Shown: positions 1 through 9,507, counted from the stretch's first letter. The stretch: 64,000 bases of DNA from Geosporobacter subterraneus DSM 17957 (GCF_900142145.1 NZ_FQZV01000016.1:1-64000), one strand, 5' to 3'. Notes: generated by a model not told the origin, from the letters alone. A program made the numbers and translations.

Positions 1-343
1 AATTACATAATACAATCTATTATAATACCTAAATTTGTAGGATAAATAAGATATTCTAAGAAAACAAAAGCAAAGAACCTTTATTCGTGTCCAGCTAGGT
101 TATACCACTCCATTATTGCCCAACATGTCAGTCAATTATGAAAAGTAGTTGATGAATAATTGTTTTACTCTTTTCTTATAATCTTGCTTATGCCGTCCTC
201 CTCCATCAACTCACTCATGAACATCTGATTTGCTGCAGGTTAGTAGCGTAGAGACTTCTATAAAAAATAGATAAGCATAGACGAAAAGAATTGGATTATT
301 TCCGAACAATAAATATTTTTTTTATCAGAATGTCTGAAACGGG
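1..343. other. intergenic region with no supported gene
   Basis: I see no gene here. A short open stretch on the minus strand around 165-240 has some coding flavour, but it has no start context and matches no family I recognise, so it is not called. Confidence 0.5.
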
Positions 344-373
344 TTGACTGATTATCCAAGTTTGTCGTAAAAT
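344..373 (+). promoter_or_regulatory. sigma-A promoter of the xanthine dehydrogenase operon
   Basis: A -35 box TTGACT (344-349) and a -10 box TAAAAT (368-373) are separated by 18 bp. Transcription would start near 380, just ahead of the purine riboswitch at 397. The position supports it; the start site is inferred. Confidence 0.6.
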
Positions 374-396
374 GTATTTACAACGAAAAAAATATA

Positions 397-465
397 GTTC
401 ATATAATCGCAGAGATAAGGTCTGCAAGTTTCTACCGGACTACCGTAAATGGTCTGACTATGAGC
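397..465 (+). promoter_or_regulatory. purine (guanine-class) riboswitch aptamer
   Basis: The conserved purine aptamer core is present: TATAATCG, then AAGTTTCTACC, CCGTAAAT and GACTATG. The P1 helix forms between 397-403 and 459-465 with one G-U pair. The base equivalent to position 74 of the xpt aptamer is C (458), which pairs with guanine or hypoxanthine; adenine riboswitches carry U there. A terminator follows at 527-580, so ligand binding should stop transcription of the downstream purine hydroxylase and permease genes. Recognition is by conserved motif; ligand choice is inferred from the single base. Confidence 0.93.
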
Positions 466-526
466 AAATGTGTTCCTTAGAACTATTCTAAGGTATGCTT
501 CAGCCTGCACAATAGACAAATATTCT

Positions 527-580
527 AAGTGTGTTGGATTTTACTCTTTGCTCGAGTAGAACCAACACGCTTATTTTTTT
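527..580 (+). terminator. riboswitch expression-platform terminator
   Basis: The arm at 527-537 pairs with 562-572 with one G-U pair, an inner TTTACTC/GAGTAGA stem extends it, and a T-run at 573-580 follows. It lies between the purine aptamer and the first gene and is the likely OFF element of the switch. Confidence 0.85.
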
Positions 581-618
581 GTTAACGATTGACGGCGGTG
601 TAAGAGGGGAGTATCAGG

Positions 619-1413
619 ATGTTTACAATAAAAGAATTTGTACAACCAAAAACGATTGAGGAGGCATACAGTATACTTGTAAGCAGAAGAAATAATACTT
701 TGATTGGCGGTAGTGCTTTTTTAAGAATGGGTTCAAAGAAAATCGATACAGCAGTAGATTTATCCAAGCTTGAACTAAACTATATAAAAAATCAGGATGA
801 TTATATTGAAATCGGAGCGTTTACATCCTTCAGAGAGATTGAAACCAGCCCATTGTTAGTGAATAATTTTAATGGCGTTATTTCTAATGCCGTGAAAAAT
901 ATAATCGGCGTTCAATTTAGAAATATAGTTACAGTTGGGGCTTCAGTTTTTTCAAAATATGGATTTTCAGATTTAATAACAGCACTACTGGCATTAGATA
1001 CAGAGGTAGAACTATATAAAGCAGGCAGAATGAGATTAGATGAGTTTTTGAAAAGACCCTATGAGAGGGATATCTTAACAAGAGTATTCATAAAGAAAAA
1101 TCAAAGGCAAGCGTCTTATCAGCAATTGAGAAATTCAGTAAGTGATTACCCTATTTTAAATGTGGCAGTTTCAAGGCTTGAAAATCAGTGGATTATTGCT
1201 GTAGGGGCAAGACCACAAACGGCTGCTATTGCCAGAAATGCTTCAGAAGAACTTACCAATAATTTAAGGGTTGATGATTTGGAGCATTATGCAAATATTG
1301 CTGCTAAAGAACTAACTTTTGGAACGAACGAGAGAGGTACAGCTAAATATCGACAAGTGATGTGTAAAGTATTAGTTAGAAGAGCTATTATGGAGGTCTT
1401 ACAATGCGAATAG
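619..1413 (+). CDS. xdhB: xanthine dehydrogenase-type FAD-binding subunit
   Basis: 264 residues. It is the medium, FAD-carrying subunit of a three-subunit molybdenum hydroxylase, passing electrons from the Fe-S subunit to NAD(P) or another acceptor. The N-terminal FAD loop LIGGSAFLRMG replaces the usual AGGTDL form, and a second FAD contact is seen at TVGASVFSKYGFSDL; the C-terminal CO dehydrogenase flavoprotein domain follows. At 264 residues it is slightly short for the family (usually 280-300). An RBS (agagggga) precedes the ATG. It is the first gene of the riboswitch-controlled operon and overlaps the next gene by 10 nt. Family assignment is firm; xanthine as substrate is inferred from the riboswitch and permease. 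Confidence 0.88.
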   Translation: MFTIKEFVQPKTIEEAYSILVSRRNNTLIGGSAFLRMGSKKIDTAVDLSKLELNYIKNQDDYIEIGAFTSFREIETSPLLVNNFNGVISNAVKNIIGVQFRNIVTVGASVFSKYGFSDLITALLALDTEVELYKAGRMRLDEFLKRPYERDILTRVFIKKNQRQASYQQLRNSVSDYPILNVAVSRLENQWIIAVGARPQTAAIARNASEELTNNLRVDDLEHYANIAAKELTFGTNERGTAKYRQVMCKVLVRRAIMEVLQCE

Positions 1414-1853
1414 AGATAATCTTGAATGGTAAAAAGGTGGCCTTTGATGTGAAAAATGATGAATTCCTAGCTGATACTTTACGAGCTAATGGTGTTTTCA
1501 GTGTAAGAAAAGGCTGTGATACCACATGTTGTGGGCTTTGTACCATATGGATTGAAGAAAAACCTGTGTTATCTTGTGCAATTCTTTCCATCAGGGCTGA
1601 TGGTAAAAACATAACTACGATGGAAGGGCTTCATAAAGAAGCAGAAGAGTTTGCACAAGTCCTTGTGGCAGAAGGTTCAGAACAGTGTGGTTTCTGTAGT
1701 CCGGGTTTTATTATGACCGTACTGGCAATGAAAAGAGAGCTTAAAAATCCTACAGAGGAAGAAATTATTCACTATCTAACTGGAAATCTGTGCAGATGCA
1801 CAGGTTACTTGGGACAACTCAGAGCTATAAAGAAGTATTTGGGGGTGGCTTAG
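1404..1853 (+). CDS. xdhC: xanthine dehydrogenase-type 2Fe-2S subunit
   Basis: 149 residues, the small iron-sulfur subunit. The plant-ferredoxin-type cluster is bound by Cys in GCDTTCCGLC plus a later Cys (VLSC), and the alpha-helical second cluster by CGFCSPGF and NLCRCTGY. Both clusters look complete. It moves electrons from the molybdenum site to the FAD subunit. The start overlaps the end of the FAD subunit gene and the stop is one base from the next start, so translation is coupled. The naming (C for Fe-S) follows the E. coli XdhABC convention. Confidence 0.93.
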   Translation: MRIEIILNGKKVAFDVKNDEFLADTLRANGVFSVRKGCDTTCCGLCTIWIEEKPVLSCAILSIRADGKNITTMEGLHKEAEEFAQVLVAEGSEQCGFCSPGFIMTVLAMKRELKNPTEEEIIHYLTGNLCRCTGYLGQLRAIKKYLGVA

Positions 1854-1854
1854 C

Positions 1855-4155
1855 ATGAAATTTGTAGGTAAGAGCATACCTAAAATAGATGGAATGGCCA
1901 TTGCCACAGGGAAACCTGTTTATACAGAAGATATGGCACCGCCAAATGCGCTCGTTATAAAGCTGCTTAGAAGTCCACATGCTTTTGCCAGAATTAGGTC
2001 TATAGACACCTCAGAAGCCGAAAAATTAGAGAATGTGGCCTGTATCCTCACATATAAAGATGTACCCGATAGAAGATTTACTCTGGCTGGACAATCTTAT
2101 CCAGAACCTTCGCCTTATGATCGCTTAATTTTAGAGGAAATAGTAAGGTACGTAGGAGATGAAGTAGCAATCATTGCAGCCACAGATGAAGTGACTGCTG
2201 AAAAGGCTATGAAACTAATAAAGGTTGATTATGAAGTATTTGAACCAGTTTTAGATTTTGAAAAAGCTATAGACCATCATTCCATTATCCATCCAGAAAC
2301 AGATTTGCACTGTAACTTTGATATAGGGATGGAGCAGGGAAGGAATATCGTTTCTTCCCAAAAGGTAGAGGTGGGGGATGTAGAAGAAGAGTTAAAAAAA
2401 TGCGATGTGGTAGTAGAAGAAACTTGCTATACCCAAGCTCAGTCCCACGGTATGATGGAGACCTATCGTGCTTTTAGCTATCTTGACCATACAGGAAGAC
2501 TTGTGGTGGTGAGTTCAACGCAGATTCCTTTTCATGTGAGAAGGCAATTATCAAGGGCTTTGAAGTTACCTGCAAGCAAAATAAGGGTGATAAAGCCAAG
2601 AATAGGCGGCGGCTTTGGTGGAAAGCAGACGGGAGCAGTGGAAATATTTGCAGCAATTGTTACGCTAGCTACTGGAAAACCGGCTAAAATTATTTATGAT
2701 AGAAAAGAAACTTTCACTGCAACAAACAGCCGTCACGCGATGAGGCTAAAGGTCAGACTGGGAGCTGATAAGGAAGGCTGTATTAGAGTTGTGGATATCC
2801 AGGGTCTATCGGATACAGGGGCTTATGGGGAACATGCTTCCACTACTTTCGGGGTCGTGGGTCAGAAAACTCTTCCCCTTTATAACAAGACAAAAGCTGT
2901 TCGGTTTATGGGAAATGTGGTCTATACAAATAAAATGCCTGCAGGGGCTTTTAGAGGCTACGGAGCTACTCAAGGAACCTTTGCTTTGGAAACAGCTGTC
3001 AATAAGCTGGCTGAAAAATTAAATATGGATCCTACAGAGCTTCGATTAAAAAATCTAATTAAAGAGGGGGAGACTTCGTTAGTGTCTGATGGGATCAAAT
3101 TGGGAAGTTCAACTCTGCATAAATGCATAGCACGGGGGAGAGAACTGATCGGCTGGAAGGATAAGTACCCAAGGCAAGAAGTTGATGATAACAAAGTAAG
3201 GTCCCTGGGAATGGCCGTAACGATGCAGGGCTCGGGGATTGCCAATATAGATACAGCTTCGGCTGAGATTAGACTAAATGATGACGGCAATTATACCCTG
3301 TTAATAGGGTCTACCGATATGGGAACGGGTAGTGACACCATATTAAGTCAAATGGCTGCAGAGGTTTTAGAAACATCCGTGGATAATATTATCGTTCACG
3401 CTGCAGATACGGATATATCTCCCTATGATCCAGGCTCTTACGCATCCAGTACAACTTATGTGACGGGGATGGCAGTGGTAAAAGCTGCTGAAGACTTGAA
3501 AAGGCAAATTATAGAAAGCGGAGCAAGAATATTAGAGCTTTCAGCGGATGAAGTGGAATTTGATGGGCAAAGGATAACGAATTTAAATGGGGATAAAGAA
3601 ATTAGCCTGGAAAAAATTGCAGAACTTCAAGTTTTAGGTTTTGGTGGTAAACGTCAGCTGCTTGGTAATGCAACGCACGGCAGTCCAGTTTCTCCACCAC
3701 CCTTCATAGCTGGATTCGCAGAGGTGGAAGTTGACAAAGAAACAGGTAAGATTAAGCTGATAGATTATGTAGCAGTAATCGACTGTGGTACAGTAATCAA
3801 TCCAAATCTAGCAACTATTCAGGCTGAAGGGGGACTCGTTCAAGGGATTGGTCTGGCAATCTATGAAGACGTGAGGTATGACGAAGGCGGTAGGATGACT
3901 ACCAATAGCTTTATGCAATATAAAATTCCAACGCGAAAAGATATCGGAAACATTCGGATAGTCTTTGAAGAAAGTTTTGAACCTACAGGACCCTTTGGAG
4001 CAAAGTCAATAGGAGAAGTTGTTATTAATACACCTGCACCGGCAATTATTGATGCGGTTTACAATGCAGTGGGTGTTAGGTTGACAAAACTACCAATAAC
4101 TCCTGAAAAACTATTCTTAGCAATGGAACAAACTCGAATCTTAAACCACCAATAA
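1855..4155 (+). CDS. xdhA: xanthine dehydrogenase-type molybdopterin-binding subunit
   Basis: 766 residues, the catalytic large subunit that binds the molybdopterin cofactor and hydroxylates the substrate with water as oxygen source. An aldehyde-oxidase a/b hammerhead domain (about residues 15-125) is followed by the Mo-binding domain. Visible active-site features are GGGFGGKQTG (Mo loop), the substrate-orienting Arg in GAFRGYGATQ and the base Glu in FGAKSIGEV near the C-terminus. The start is 1 nt after the stop of the Fe-S gene. No XdhC-like sulfurtransferase or cofactor-maturation gene is in the window, so these must lie elsewhere. Other molybdenum hydroxylases share this fold; purine substrate is inferred from operon context. 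Confidence 0.92.
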   Translation: MKFVGKSIPKIDGMAIATGKPVYTEDMAPPNALVIKLLRSPHAFARIRSIDTSEAEKLENVACILTYKDVPDRRFTLAGQSYPEPSPYDRLILEEIVRYVGDEVAIIAATDEVTAEKAMKLIKVDYEVFEPVLDFEKAIDHHSIIHPETDLHCNFDIGMEQGRNIVSSQKVEVGDVEEELKKCDVVVEETCYTQAQSHGMMETYRAFSYLDHTGRLVVVSSTQIPFHVRRQLSRALKLPASKIRVIKPRIGGGFGGKQTGAVEIFAAIVTLATGKPAKIIYDRKETFTATNSRHAMRLKVRLGADKEGCIRVVDIQGLSDTGAYGEHASTTFGVVGQKTLPLYNKTKAVRFMGNVVYTNKMPAGAFRGYGATQGTFALETAVNKLAEKLNMDPTELRLKNLIKEGETSLVSDGIKLGSSTLHKCIARGRELIGWKDKYPRQEVDDNKVRSLGMAVTMQGSGIANIDTASAEIRLNDDGNYTLLIGSTDMGTGSDTILSQMAAEVLETSVDNIIVHAADTDISPYDPGSYASSTTYVTGMAVVKAAEDLKRQIIESGARILELSADEVEFDGQRITNLNGDKEISLEKIAELQVLGFGGKRQLLGNATHGSPVSPPPFIAGFAEVEVDKETGKIKLIDYVAVIDCGTVINPNLATIQAEGGLVQGIGLAIYEDVRYDEGGRMTTNSFMQYKIPTRKDIGNIRIVFEESFEPTGPFGAKSIGEVVINTPAPAIIDAVYNAVGVRLTKLPITPEKLFLAMEQTRILNHQ

Positions 4156-4183
4156 TCATAACTAGAAGATGGAGGTAAATAAA

Positions 4184-5554
4184 ATGTCAGATATTAAGAA
4201 CAACGATCCAAAGCCTGTTTCAAAGTATGATGTAGATGGTAAACCACCTTTAAAGGAAGCGATTCCTCTTGGTTTACAGCATGTATTGGCTATGTTTGCC
4301 GGTAATGTTACAGTACCTTTAATCATCGCTGGTGCTCTTGGATTAACAGTGGGTGAGAAAGCTTTCTTAATTCAGTGTGCCATGCTTGTAGCAGGGATTG
4401 CCACCCTTATTCAGACCAATCGTATAGGTTCTATAGGTGCTAATTTGCCGATTGTTATGGGTACTAGCTTTGGTTTTGTTCCTACTTCTATTGCCATTGG
4501 TAAACAGTTTGGTTTATCCGGCATACTAGGTGCCGCTTTCGTGGGTGGATTTTTTGAAGCCGTAATAGGTTACTTTTTAAAGCCGCTGCGTAAATATTTT
4601 CCGCCTATTGTTACAGGAACTGTATTACTTACGATAGGTCTATCATTATTACCTACAGGAATTAAATATTTTGCCGGCGGGGTTGGGGCACCGGACTTTG
4701 GTTCTTTACAGAATTTAGCATTAGGAAGCTTAGTATTAGTTACTATCATATTCTTTAATCAATATTTTAAAGGTATTCTGAGAATGGCGGCTATTTTAAT
4801 AGGTATCATAGTTGGTTATACAGCTGCTATCTTCATGGGTAAAGTTGATTTTACATCTGTCGTTAATGCTTCTTGGTTTTCTATTCCAACGCCTATGAAG
4901 TATGGAATGACTTTTCATGGGTCCGCTATTATCGCTATGTTAATCTTATATATTGTTACAGCTGTTGAAACCGTTGGGGATATTTCAGGTATTACTGTTG
5001 GTGGTGCTGGACGAGAAGCCACAGACAAAGAACTTTCAGGCGGGGTTATCGCTGATGGCTTAGCTAGCAGTTTTGCAGCTATTTTCAATGCATTTCCTAA
5101 TACTTCTTTTAGTCAGAACGTAGGAATCGTGTCATTAACAGGTATTATGAGCAGATATGTGGTTAGTGTGGGTGCGGTGTTCTTAATTATTGCAGCATTA
5201 GTTCCAAAGTTTGGAGCAGTGCTTGCGGTAATGCCTCAAAGTGTATTGGGAGGAGCGGCCGTTGTAATGTTTGCCATAATTGCCACATCTGGAATTGTAT
5301 TGGTTGCGAAGGATAATTTAAATCAGAGAAATCTTTTAATCGTAGCAGTTGCCTTGGGTTTGGGCTTGGGACTAGGTTCTGTCCCTGAAGCACTGCAGCA
5401 TTTACCGCAGTCATTAAACCTCATTTTCTCAGGTTCTGGTATGGTTGTTTCTTGTTTAATTGCCTTGGTTCTTAATATAATTCTACCTAAAGAAAAGCAG
5501 GCTGTTGCTGAAAAGAGTGAAGCAATTGCAACGGGTAAAGTAGTGAGTGCTTAA
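4184..5554 (+). CDS. NCS2-family xanthine permease
   Basis: 456 residues with about 12-14 hydrophobic segments. It is an inner-membrane purine importer of the nucleobase:cation symporter-2 family. Family marks are QHVLAMFAGNVTVPLI near the N-terminus, ETVGDISG in the middle and the substrate motif PNTSFSQNVG, which is the xanthine/urate type rather than the uracil type. An ATG at 4169 is in frame, but the AGGAGG-like site at 4171-4175 only serves the ATG at 4184. It is the last gene of the riboswitch operon, 28 nt after the molybdenum subunit, and feeds substrate to the hydroxylase. Confidence 0.9.
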   Translation: MSDIKNNDPKPVSKYDVDGKPPLKEAIPLGLQHVLAMFAGNVTVPLIIAGALGLTVGEKAFLIQCAMLVAGIATLIQTNRIGSIGANLPIVMGTSFGFVPTSIAIGKQFGLSGILGAAFVGGFFEAVIGYFLKPLRKYFPPIVTGTVLLTIGLSLLPTGIKYFAGGVGAPDFGSLQNLALGSLVLVTIIFFNQYFKGILRMAAILIGIIVGYTAAIFMGKVDFTSVVNASWFSIPTPMKYGMTFHGSAIIAMLILYIVTAVETVGDISGITVGGAGREATDKELSGGVIADGLASSFAAIFNAFPNTSFSQNVGIVSLTGIMSRYVVSVGAVFLIIAALVPKFGAVLAVMPQSVLGGAAVVMFAIIATSGIVLVAKDNLNQRNLLIVAVALGLGLGLGSVPEALQHLPQSLNLIFSGSGMVVSCLIALVLNIILPKEKQAVAEKSEAIATGKVVSA

Positions 5555-5572
5555 ATTAGGCCAATGAAATAA

Positions 5573-5617
5573 AAACTAATAAAGGGAGCTCGGATTTAGA
5601 GCTCCCTTTATTAGTTT
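5573..5617 (+). terminator. terminator of the xanthine operon
   Basis: A perfect 19-bp stem (5573-5591 with 5599-5617) has a 7-nt loop. The A-rich and T-rich ends make it likely to work in both directions. Confidence 0.88.
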
Positions 5618-5785
5618 GATTTAGAAATATAATCATTAACTGAAAAGCGTTATTCTTGTTGCTTTAGAATATGCCTTAATATGAGTAAGCCAATGAACAA
5701 AAAATAGGAGAAGAAGATAAAGTTGCATATGCTATATCGGACACCCTTCTTCATCAAGATAAACAGAAACAAGGGGGCTAAATAG

Positions 5786-6247
5786 ACAAACAAATTACCG
5801 AGTGAAGAGTTTCTAACAAACAAGGAGAGGCAATATAAAGAACTAGAAGCAAGTAAAAAAGAATTAAACGAGAAAATTGCGCTATATGGAATAGAAGCTG
5901 ATGACATAGAGATTCATAGAACCCTGTTACCTCCAGCGAACATCGCGTCGGCTAATGACAAGATGATTAAAGAACGTCAAGCAATAGCGCAACAAATAAG
6001 AAGTGAAGGTGATGAGGAGTATGATAAGGTAGTAGCTGCTACGGATCGGGAGAAGAAAGAATGAATAGGTGCAGCTATTGAGGAAAGTGAAAGTATCAAA
6101 GGAGAAGCAGATGCAGAAGCACTAAAGATATACTCAGAAGCGTTTAGTAAAGATCCTGTATTCTACGAGTTTTTACGGACGTTAAAAACCTATGAGAATA
6201 GTATCGATAGCGATACAACAATCTATCTTGACAAGAATAATGAATAA
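5786..6247 (+). pseudogene. hflC: hflC remnant (C-terminal part, internal stop)
   Basis: One frame reads as the C-terminal half of an HflC-type SPFH membrane-protease modulator: KIALYGIEADDIEIHRTLLPP, then KERQAIAQQIRSEGDEE, IKGEADAEALKIYSEAF and SKDPVFYEF. An in-frame TGA at 6062-6064 interrupts it and a TAG at 5783-5785 closes it upstream. The N-terminal membrane segment, any start codon and the partner hflK are absent. HflC normally guards the FtsH protease together with HflK. What is left is about 154 codons of a protein usually over 280 long. Confidence 0.85.
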
Positions 6248-6288
6248 TTAAGAATATTTAGCAATGGCAATTGAAAGGGTTAATAATG

Positions 6289-6327
6289 AAAAGGATTGTA
6301 GTTTTTATAACTATGCAGTCCTTTTTT
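6289..6327 (+). terminator. intrinsic terminator after hflC remnant
   Basis: AAAGGATTG pairs with CAGTCCTTT (one G-U pair), an inner TAGTT/AACTA stem extends it, and a T-run follows. The hflC terminator seems to have outlived its gene. Confidence 0.7.
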
Positions 6328-6354
6328 ATACTGACATAATAATTAATTTCAAGA

Positions 6355-6384
6355 TTGAAATTATTTTGGAATTTAAGGTAGACT
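6355..6384 (+). promoter_or_regulatory. candidate promoter of the antiterminator gene
   Basis: TTGAAA (6355-6360) and TAGACT (6379-6384) are 18 bp apart. A small inverted repeat CTGTCAA/TTGACAG (6445-6468) lies downstream in the leader. This is a pattern match only. Confidence 0.4.
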
Positions 6385-6552
6385 AATGTATATGAAAGAA
6401 TAAAATAAATGAAGCCATATCGGAAATCAAGTAAAAGGAAAGGGCTGTCAAGCATGCTGCATTGACAGAAATTTAGGAATGTAATAAAATTTTCATGATG
6501 TTAAGTGCAATTTTTTCCCCCAAAAAAAAAGCTGGTATTTTGGAGGTCTGCC

Positions 6553-7389
6553 GTGAAGAAATATCTGATAAAAAAAATATTGAGTAATAATGTAGTGCTT
6601 GTTGAAAAAAATAAAAAAAACTATGTACTTGTTGGAAAAGGTATAGGCTTTGGGAAAAAAAAGGGAGATTTTTTAGAAGATCCAAAGGAAATTGAAGAGA
6701 AATTTATTTCATTGGAAGGATTGAGTGATTTTGAGTATGAGCACTTCTTGGAAACGACAGATCCCAAAATCATAGAAATATGTAATAAAATTTTTGAAAT
6801 GGCATCCAGTGAACTAAAGGAAAATCTAAATCCCAAAATTCACGCCGGATTGATTGATCACGTAAACTTAGCCATAAAAAGGTTAAAAGAAGGGATCGAG
6901 ATTGTGAATCCTTTCCTATTTGAAACAAAGCTCCTATATCCTGTTGAGTTTGAGCTTGCTGAAAAAGCAGTATCTATATTAAAAGAGAATTTGGAGATAA
7001 CGATTCCAGAAGCTGAGATCGGTTTTTTAGCCCTACATCTTTATGGTGGGAGAGGAAATAATGATAAAGAAGATGCCTTGAAGCACTCTAAGATGATGAA
7101 TAGAATTCTAGGTCATGTAGGAAAGAAGTTAGAGATAGATATGGACAAGTATCCTTTTGATTGTCAAAGATTGATTATGCACTTAAGAGGAGTCATAAAT
7201 AGAGTAGAAAAAAACCAGTCCTTAGAAAGAAGCTTTGTATCAAAGTTGAAAGATGAATTTAGTTACGAGTTTAAAATAGCTTATGATATATCAAAAATAA
7301 TGGAAAAAGCACTAAAGATTCGGGTGCCGGAAAGTGAAATGGGCTATATTGCTCTCCACTTGCATAGGTTGAACAGCTACAAGCACTAA
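6553..7389 (+). CDS. glcT: GlcT/LicT-family transcriptional antiterminator
   Basis: 278 residues from a GTG start. The N-terminal CAT RNA-binding domain (about 1-60) has LSNNVVLVE and VLVGKGIGFGKKKGD, and two PTS regulation domains follow, each with conserved histidines (HAGLIDHVNLA and FLALHLYGG; IMHLRG and YIALHLHRLN). Such proteins bind a RAT hairpin in nascent mRNA and prevent termination; the PTS phosphorylates them to switch them off when sugar is absent. An ATG at 6505 is in frame, but the RBS tggaggt (6541-6547) fits GTG 6553, which also matches the family N-terminus. A matching RAT is found at 9563-9591 before the second PTS gene, so glucose specificity is likely. Confidence 0.88.
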   Translation: MKKYLIKKILSNNVVLVEKNKKNYVLVGKGIGFGKKKGDFLEDPKEIEEKFISLEGLSDFEYEHFLETTDPKIIEICNKIFEMASSELKENLNPKIHAGLIDHVNLAIKRLKEGIEIVNPFLFETKLLYPVEFELAEKAVSILKENLEITIPEAEIGFLALHLYGGRGNNDKEDALKHSKMMNRILGHVGKKLEIDMDKYPFDCQRLIMHLRGVINRVEKNQSLERSFVSKLKDEFSYEFKIAYDISKIMEKALKIRVPESEMGYIALHLHRLNSYKH

Positions 7390-7443
7390 TGGCCTGAGCA
7401 CGGTCAAATAAGGATGAATATACAGTGAATGAGGAGGGACAGC

Positions 7444-9426
7444 ATGAAGAAAGGAAGAAGCAATTATTTCTCAATTCTTCAGAAGATAGGCCAGTCCTTA
7501 ATGATTCCGGTAACTGTTCTGCCTGCCGCCGGATTACTTGTGGCATTAGGTAGAATGATCCAAAATATAATACAAGCTTCAAGTACACCAGTAAACAATT
7601 TGTTTTTAGCTCTCGGACAGATTTTGTACAGCGGCGGACTAGCCATCTTTGAACAACTGCCGGTCATATTCGCAATAGGTGTGGCCATTGGCTTTACAAG
7701 TAGTGCAGGTATAGCTGGTTTAGCATCCGTAGTGGGATATTTCACTATGGTAAATGTAATCCATATTATGGCAGACATTCGCCAAATAGGGTTTGAAATA
7801 AATACCGGTGTTTTGGGTGGGATTGTAATCGGATTTTTAGCTGCTAAGGTATATAATAAATATTTTGAAACGAAATTCCATCCGATATTTGGATTCTTCT
7901 CGGGAAAAAGATTGGTACCCATCATTACGGCTGTGATAGGAATTGGGGTGGGCATATGCTTTGGGTTTATATGGCCTCCAATTCAAGGCTTGATAAGAGG
8001 ATTTGGGACTTACATAACAAGCTCTCCTTTAGGACCTGCATTCTACGCTGCAGGTAAAAGATTGCTAATTCCAGTGGGACTGCACCACGTCTACTATCCT
8101 TCCTTTCTTTTTGAATTTGGAGAATTTGTTACAAATACCGGACAATTACTACATGGTGAAAGCCCAAGATACTTTGCCGGGGATCCGACGGCAGGAAAAT
8201 TTATGGCTTCAGAATTCCCTATTATGTTATTTGGACTGCCTGCTGCTGCCTTCGCTATAGTTCTCCGGGCAGAAAAAAATAAAAGAAGAGCTGTCTCGGG
8301 AATCATGCTTTCAGCTGCGTTGACTTCAATCATTACAGGAATTACGGAACCTATAGAATTTACATTTATTTTTGTTGGCCCCACGTTATATGTTTTTCAT
8401 GTAGGTGCGGCTTTTCTATCGGGGATATTAACAAATTATTTTAATATTCGCTTAGGGTATACTTTTTCTGCATCTTTAATTGACTACATCATAGGATTTT
8501 ATAACCAAGAAAACAGCATTTATTTATTCTTAGTGATAGGACCTCTTATTGCGATCCTCTATTTTACAGTATTTTATTGGCTGATAGGGGTCCAGGATAT
8601 AAAGACCCTTGGCAGGGAAGAAGGGGAAGCCCGGGAAACGCTCATGAAGTCTTCTTCACAAAAGGCTGTTGAAGTATTAGAGGCATTAGGTGGTGCAGTA
8701 AATATTGAGCATATTGACGCTTGCATTACCAGATTGAGACTCGTAGTCTATGATTTTGAAAAGGTGGATCAGAATAGGTTAAAACAGTTAGGTGCAACAG
8801 GTATATTTCGTGTTGGAAGCAGGAACTTTCAAGCAATTTTTGGAACAGAAGCAGATATGTTAAGGGATCAAATCTATGATATGCTATTAAAATCTAGAGA
8901 TAGCCAAATCGTTAAGAACACAGAGGCGGACCGAGAAATAAGCAGTGTGAAGAAAGAAGAAAAAGAACATCATCATGTCTTCATCCATGCACCTGTATCC
9001 GGTGAAATGATGAAGCTAGAGGATGTACCTGACGATCTGTTTGCAGAAAAAATGCTTGGTGAGGGGATTGCCATTTATCCTTCAGACAGTACAGTTTATT
9101 CACCCGTAAACGGCAAAATTATTCAATTGTTTCGGACAAATCATGCAGTAGGAATATTATCAGAAGAGGGTGTGGAGATATTAATTCATATCGGGATTGA
9201 TACGGTTAAAATGGACGGAGAAGGATTTCAGATGAAGGTATCACAGGGGGACTGTGTAAAAATGGGTGATCCTTTAATTGTATTTGATCATGCATTGATT
9301 CAGGCAAAAGCAAAGTCCATCATCACACCGATTATTATTATCAATAGTGATGATTTTAATGGAATAAGTGTATTAAAAGAGGGAAAGATCCAGGCAAAAG
9401 AAGCCTTGCTGAAGATATATTTGTAA
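7444..9426 (+). CDS. PTS permease EIICBA, glucose/N-acetylglucosamine family
   Basis: 660 residues. Domain order is EIIC (membrane, about 1-390), EIIB with the phospho-Cys in DACITRLR (about 405-485) and EIIA with the phospho-His in ILIHIGIDTV plus the partner His in TNHAVG (about 515-655). It imports a hexose and phosphorylates it. The in-frame ATG at 7429 lies before the AGGAGG at 7432-7437, so ATG 7444 is the real start. It sits 54 nt after the antiterminator gene with no RAT or terminator between, so it is probably cotranscribed with it. The sugar cannot be read from sequence; it differs from the next gene in the EIIC region. Confidence 0.9.
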   Translation: MKKGRSNYFSILQKIGQSLMIPVTVLPAAGLLVALGRMIQNIIQASSTPVNNLFLALGQILYSGGLAIFEQLPVIFAIGVAIGFTSSAGIAGLASVVGYFTMVNVIHIMADIRQIGFEINTGVLGGIVIGFLAAKVYNKYFETKFHPIFGFFSGKRLVPIITAVIGIGVGICFGFIWPPIQGLIRGFGTYITSSPLGPAFYAAGKRLLIPVGLHHVYYPSFLFEFGEFVTNTGQLLHGESPRYFAGDPTAGKFMASEFPIMLFGLPAAAFAIVLRAEKNKRRAVSGIMLSAALTSIITGITEPIEFTFIFVGPTLYVFHVGAAFLSGILTNYFNIRLGYTFSASLIDYIIGFYNQENSIYLFLVIGPLIAILYFTVFYWLIGVQDIKTLGREEGEARETLMKSSSQKAVEVLEALGGAVNIEHIDACITRLRLVVYDFEKVDQNRLKQLGATGIFRVGSRNFQAIFGTEADMLRDQIYDMLLKSRDSQIVKNTEADREISSVKKEEKEHHHVFIHAPVSGEMMKLEDVPDDLFAEKMLGEGIAIYPSDSTVYSPVNGKIIQLFRTNHAVGILSEEGVEILIHIGIDTVKMDGEGFQMKVSQGDCVKMGDPLIVFDHALIQAKAKSIITPIIIINSDDFNGISVLKEGKIQAKEALLKIYL

Positions 9427-9507
9427 ATATTTTATTGTTTATATAAGGGAGAATAATTAATTGGGCAAGTATGCCCGTAGAAAAAAGTAGAAAAACGAAG
9501 AAAAGTG

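Noticed and set aside
6062-6064. In-frame TGA in the hflC frame as a selenocysteine codon
   Set aside because: HflC has no Cys or Sec at this place, the N-terminus and start are missing and there is no SECIS-like hairpin worth naming, so it is a pseudogene stop.
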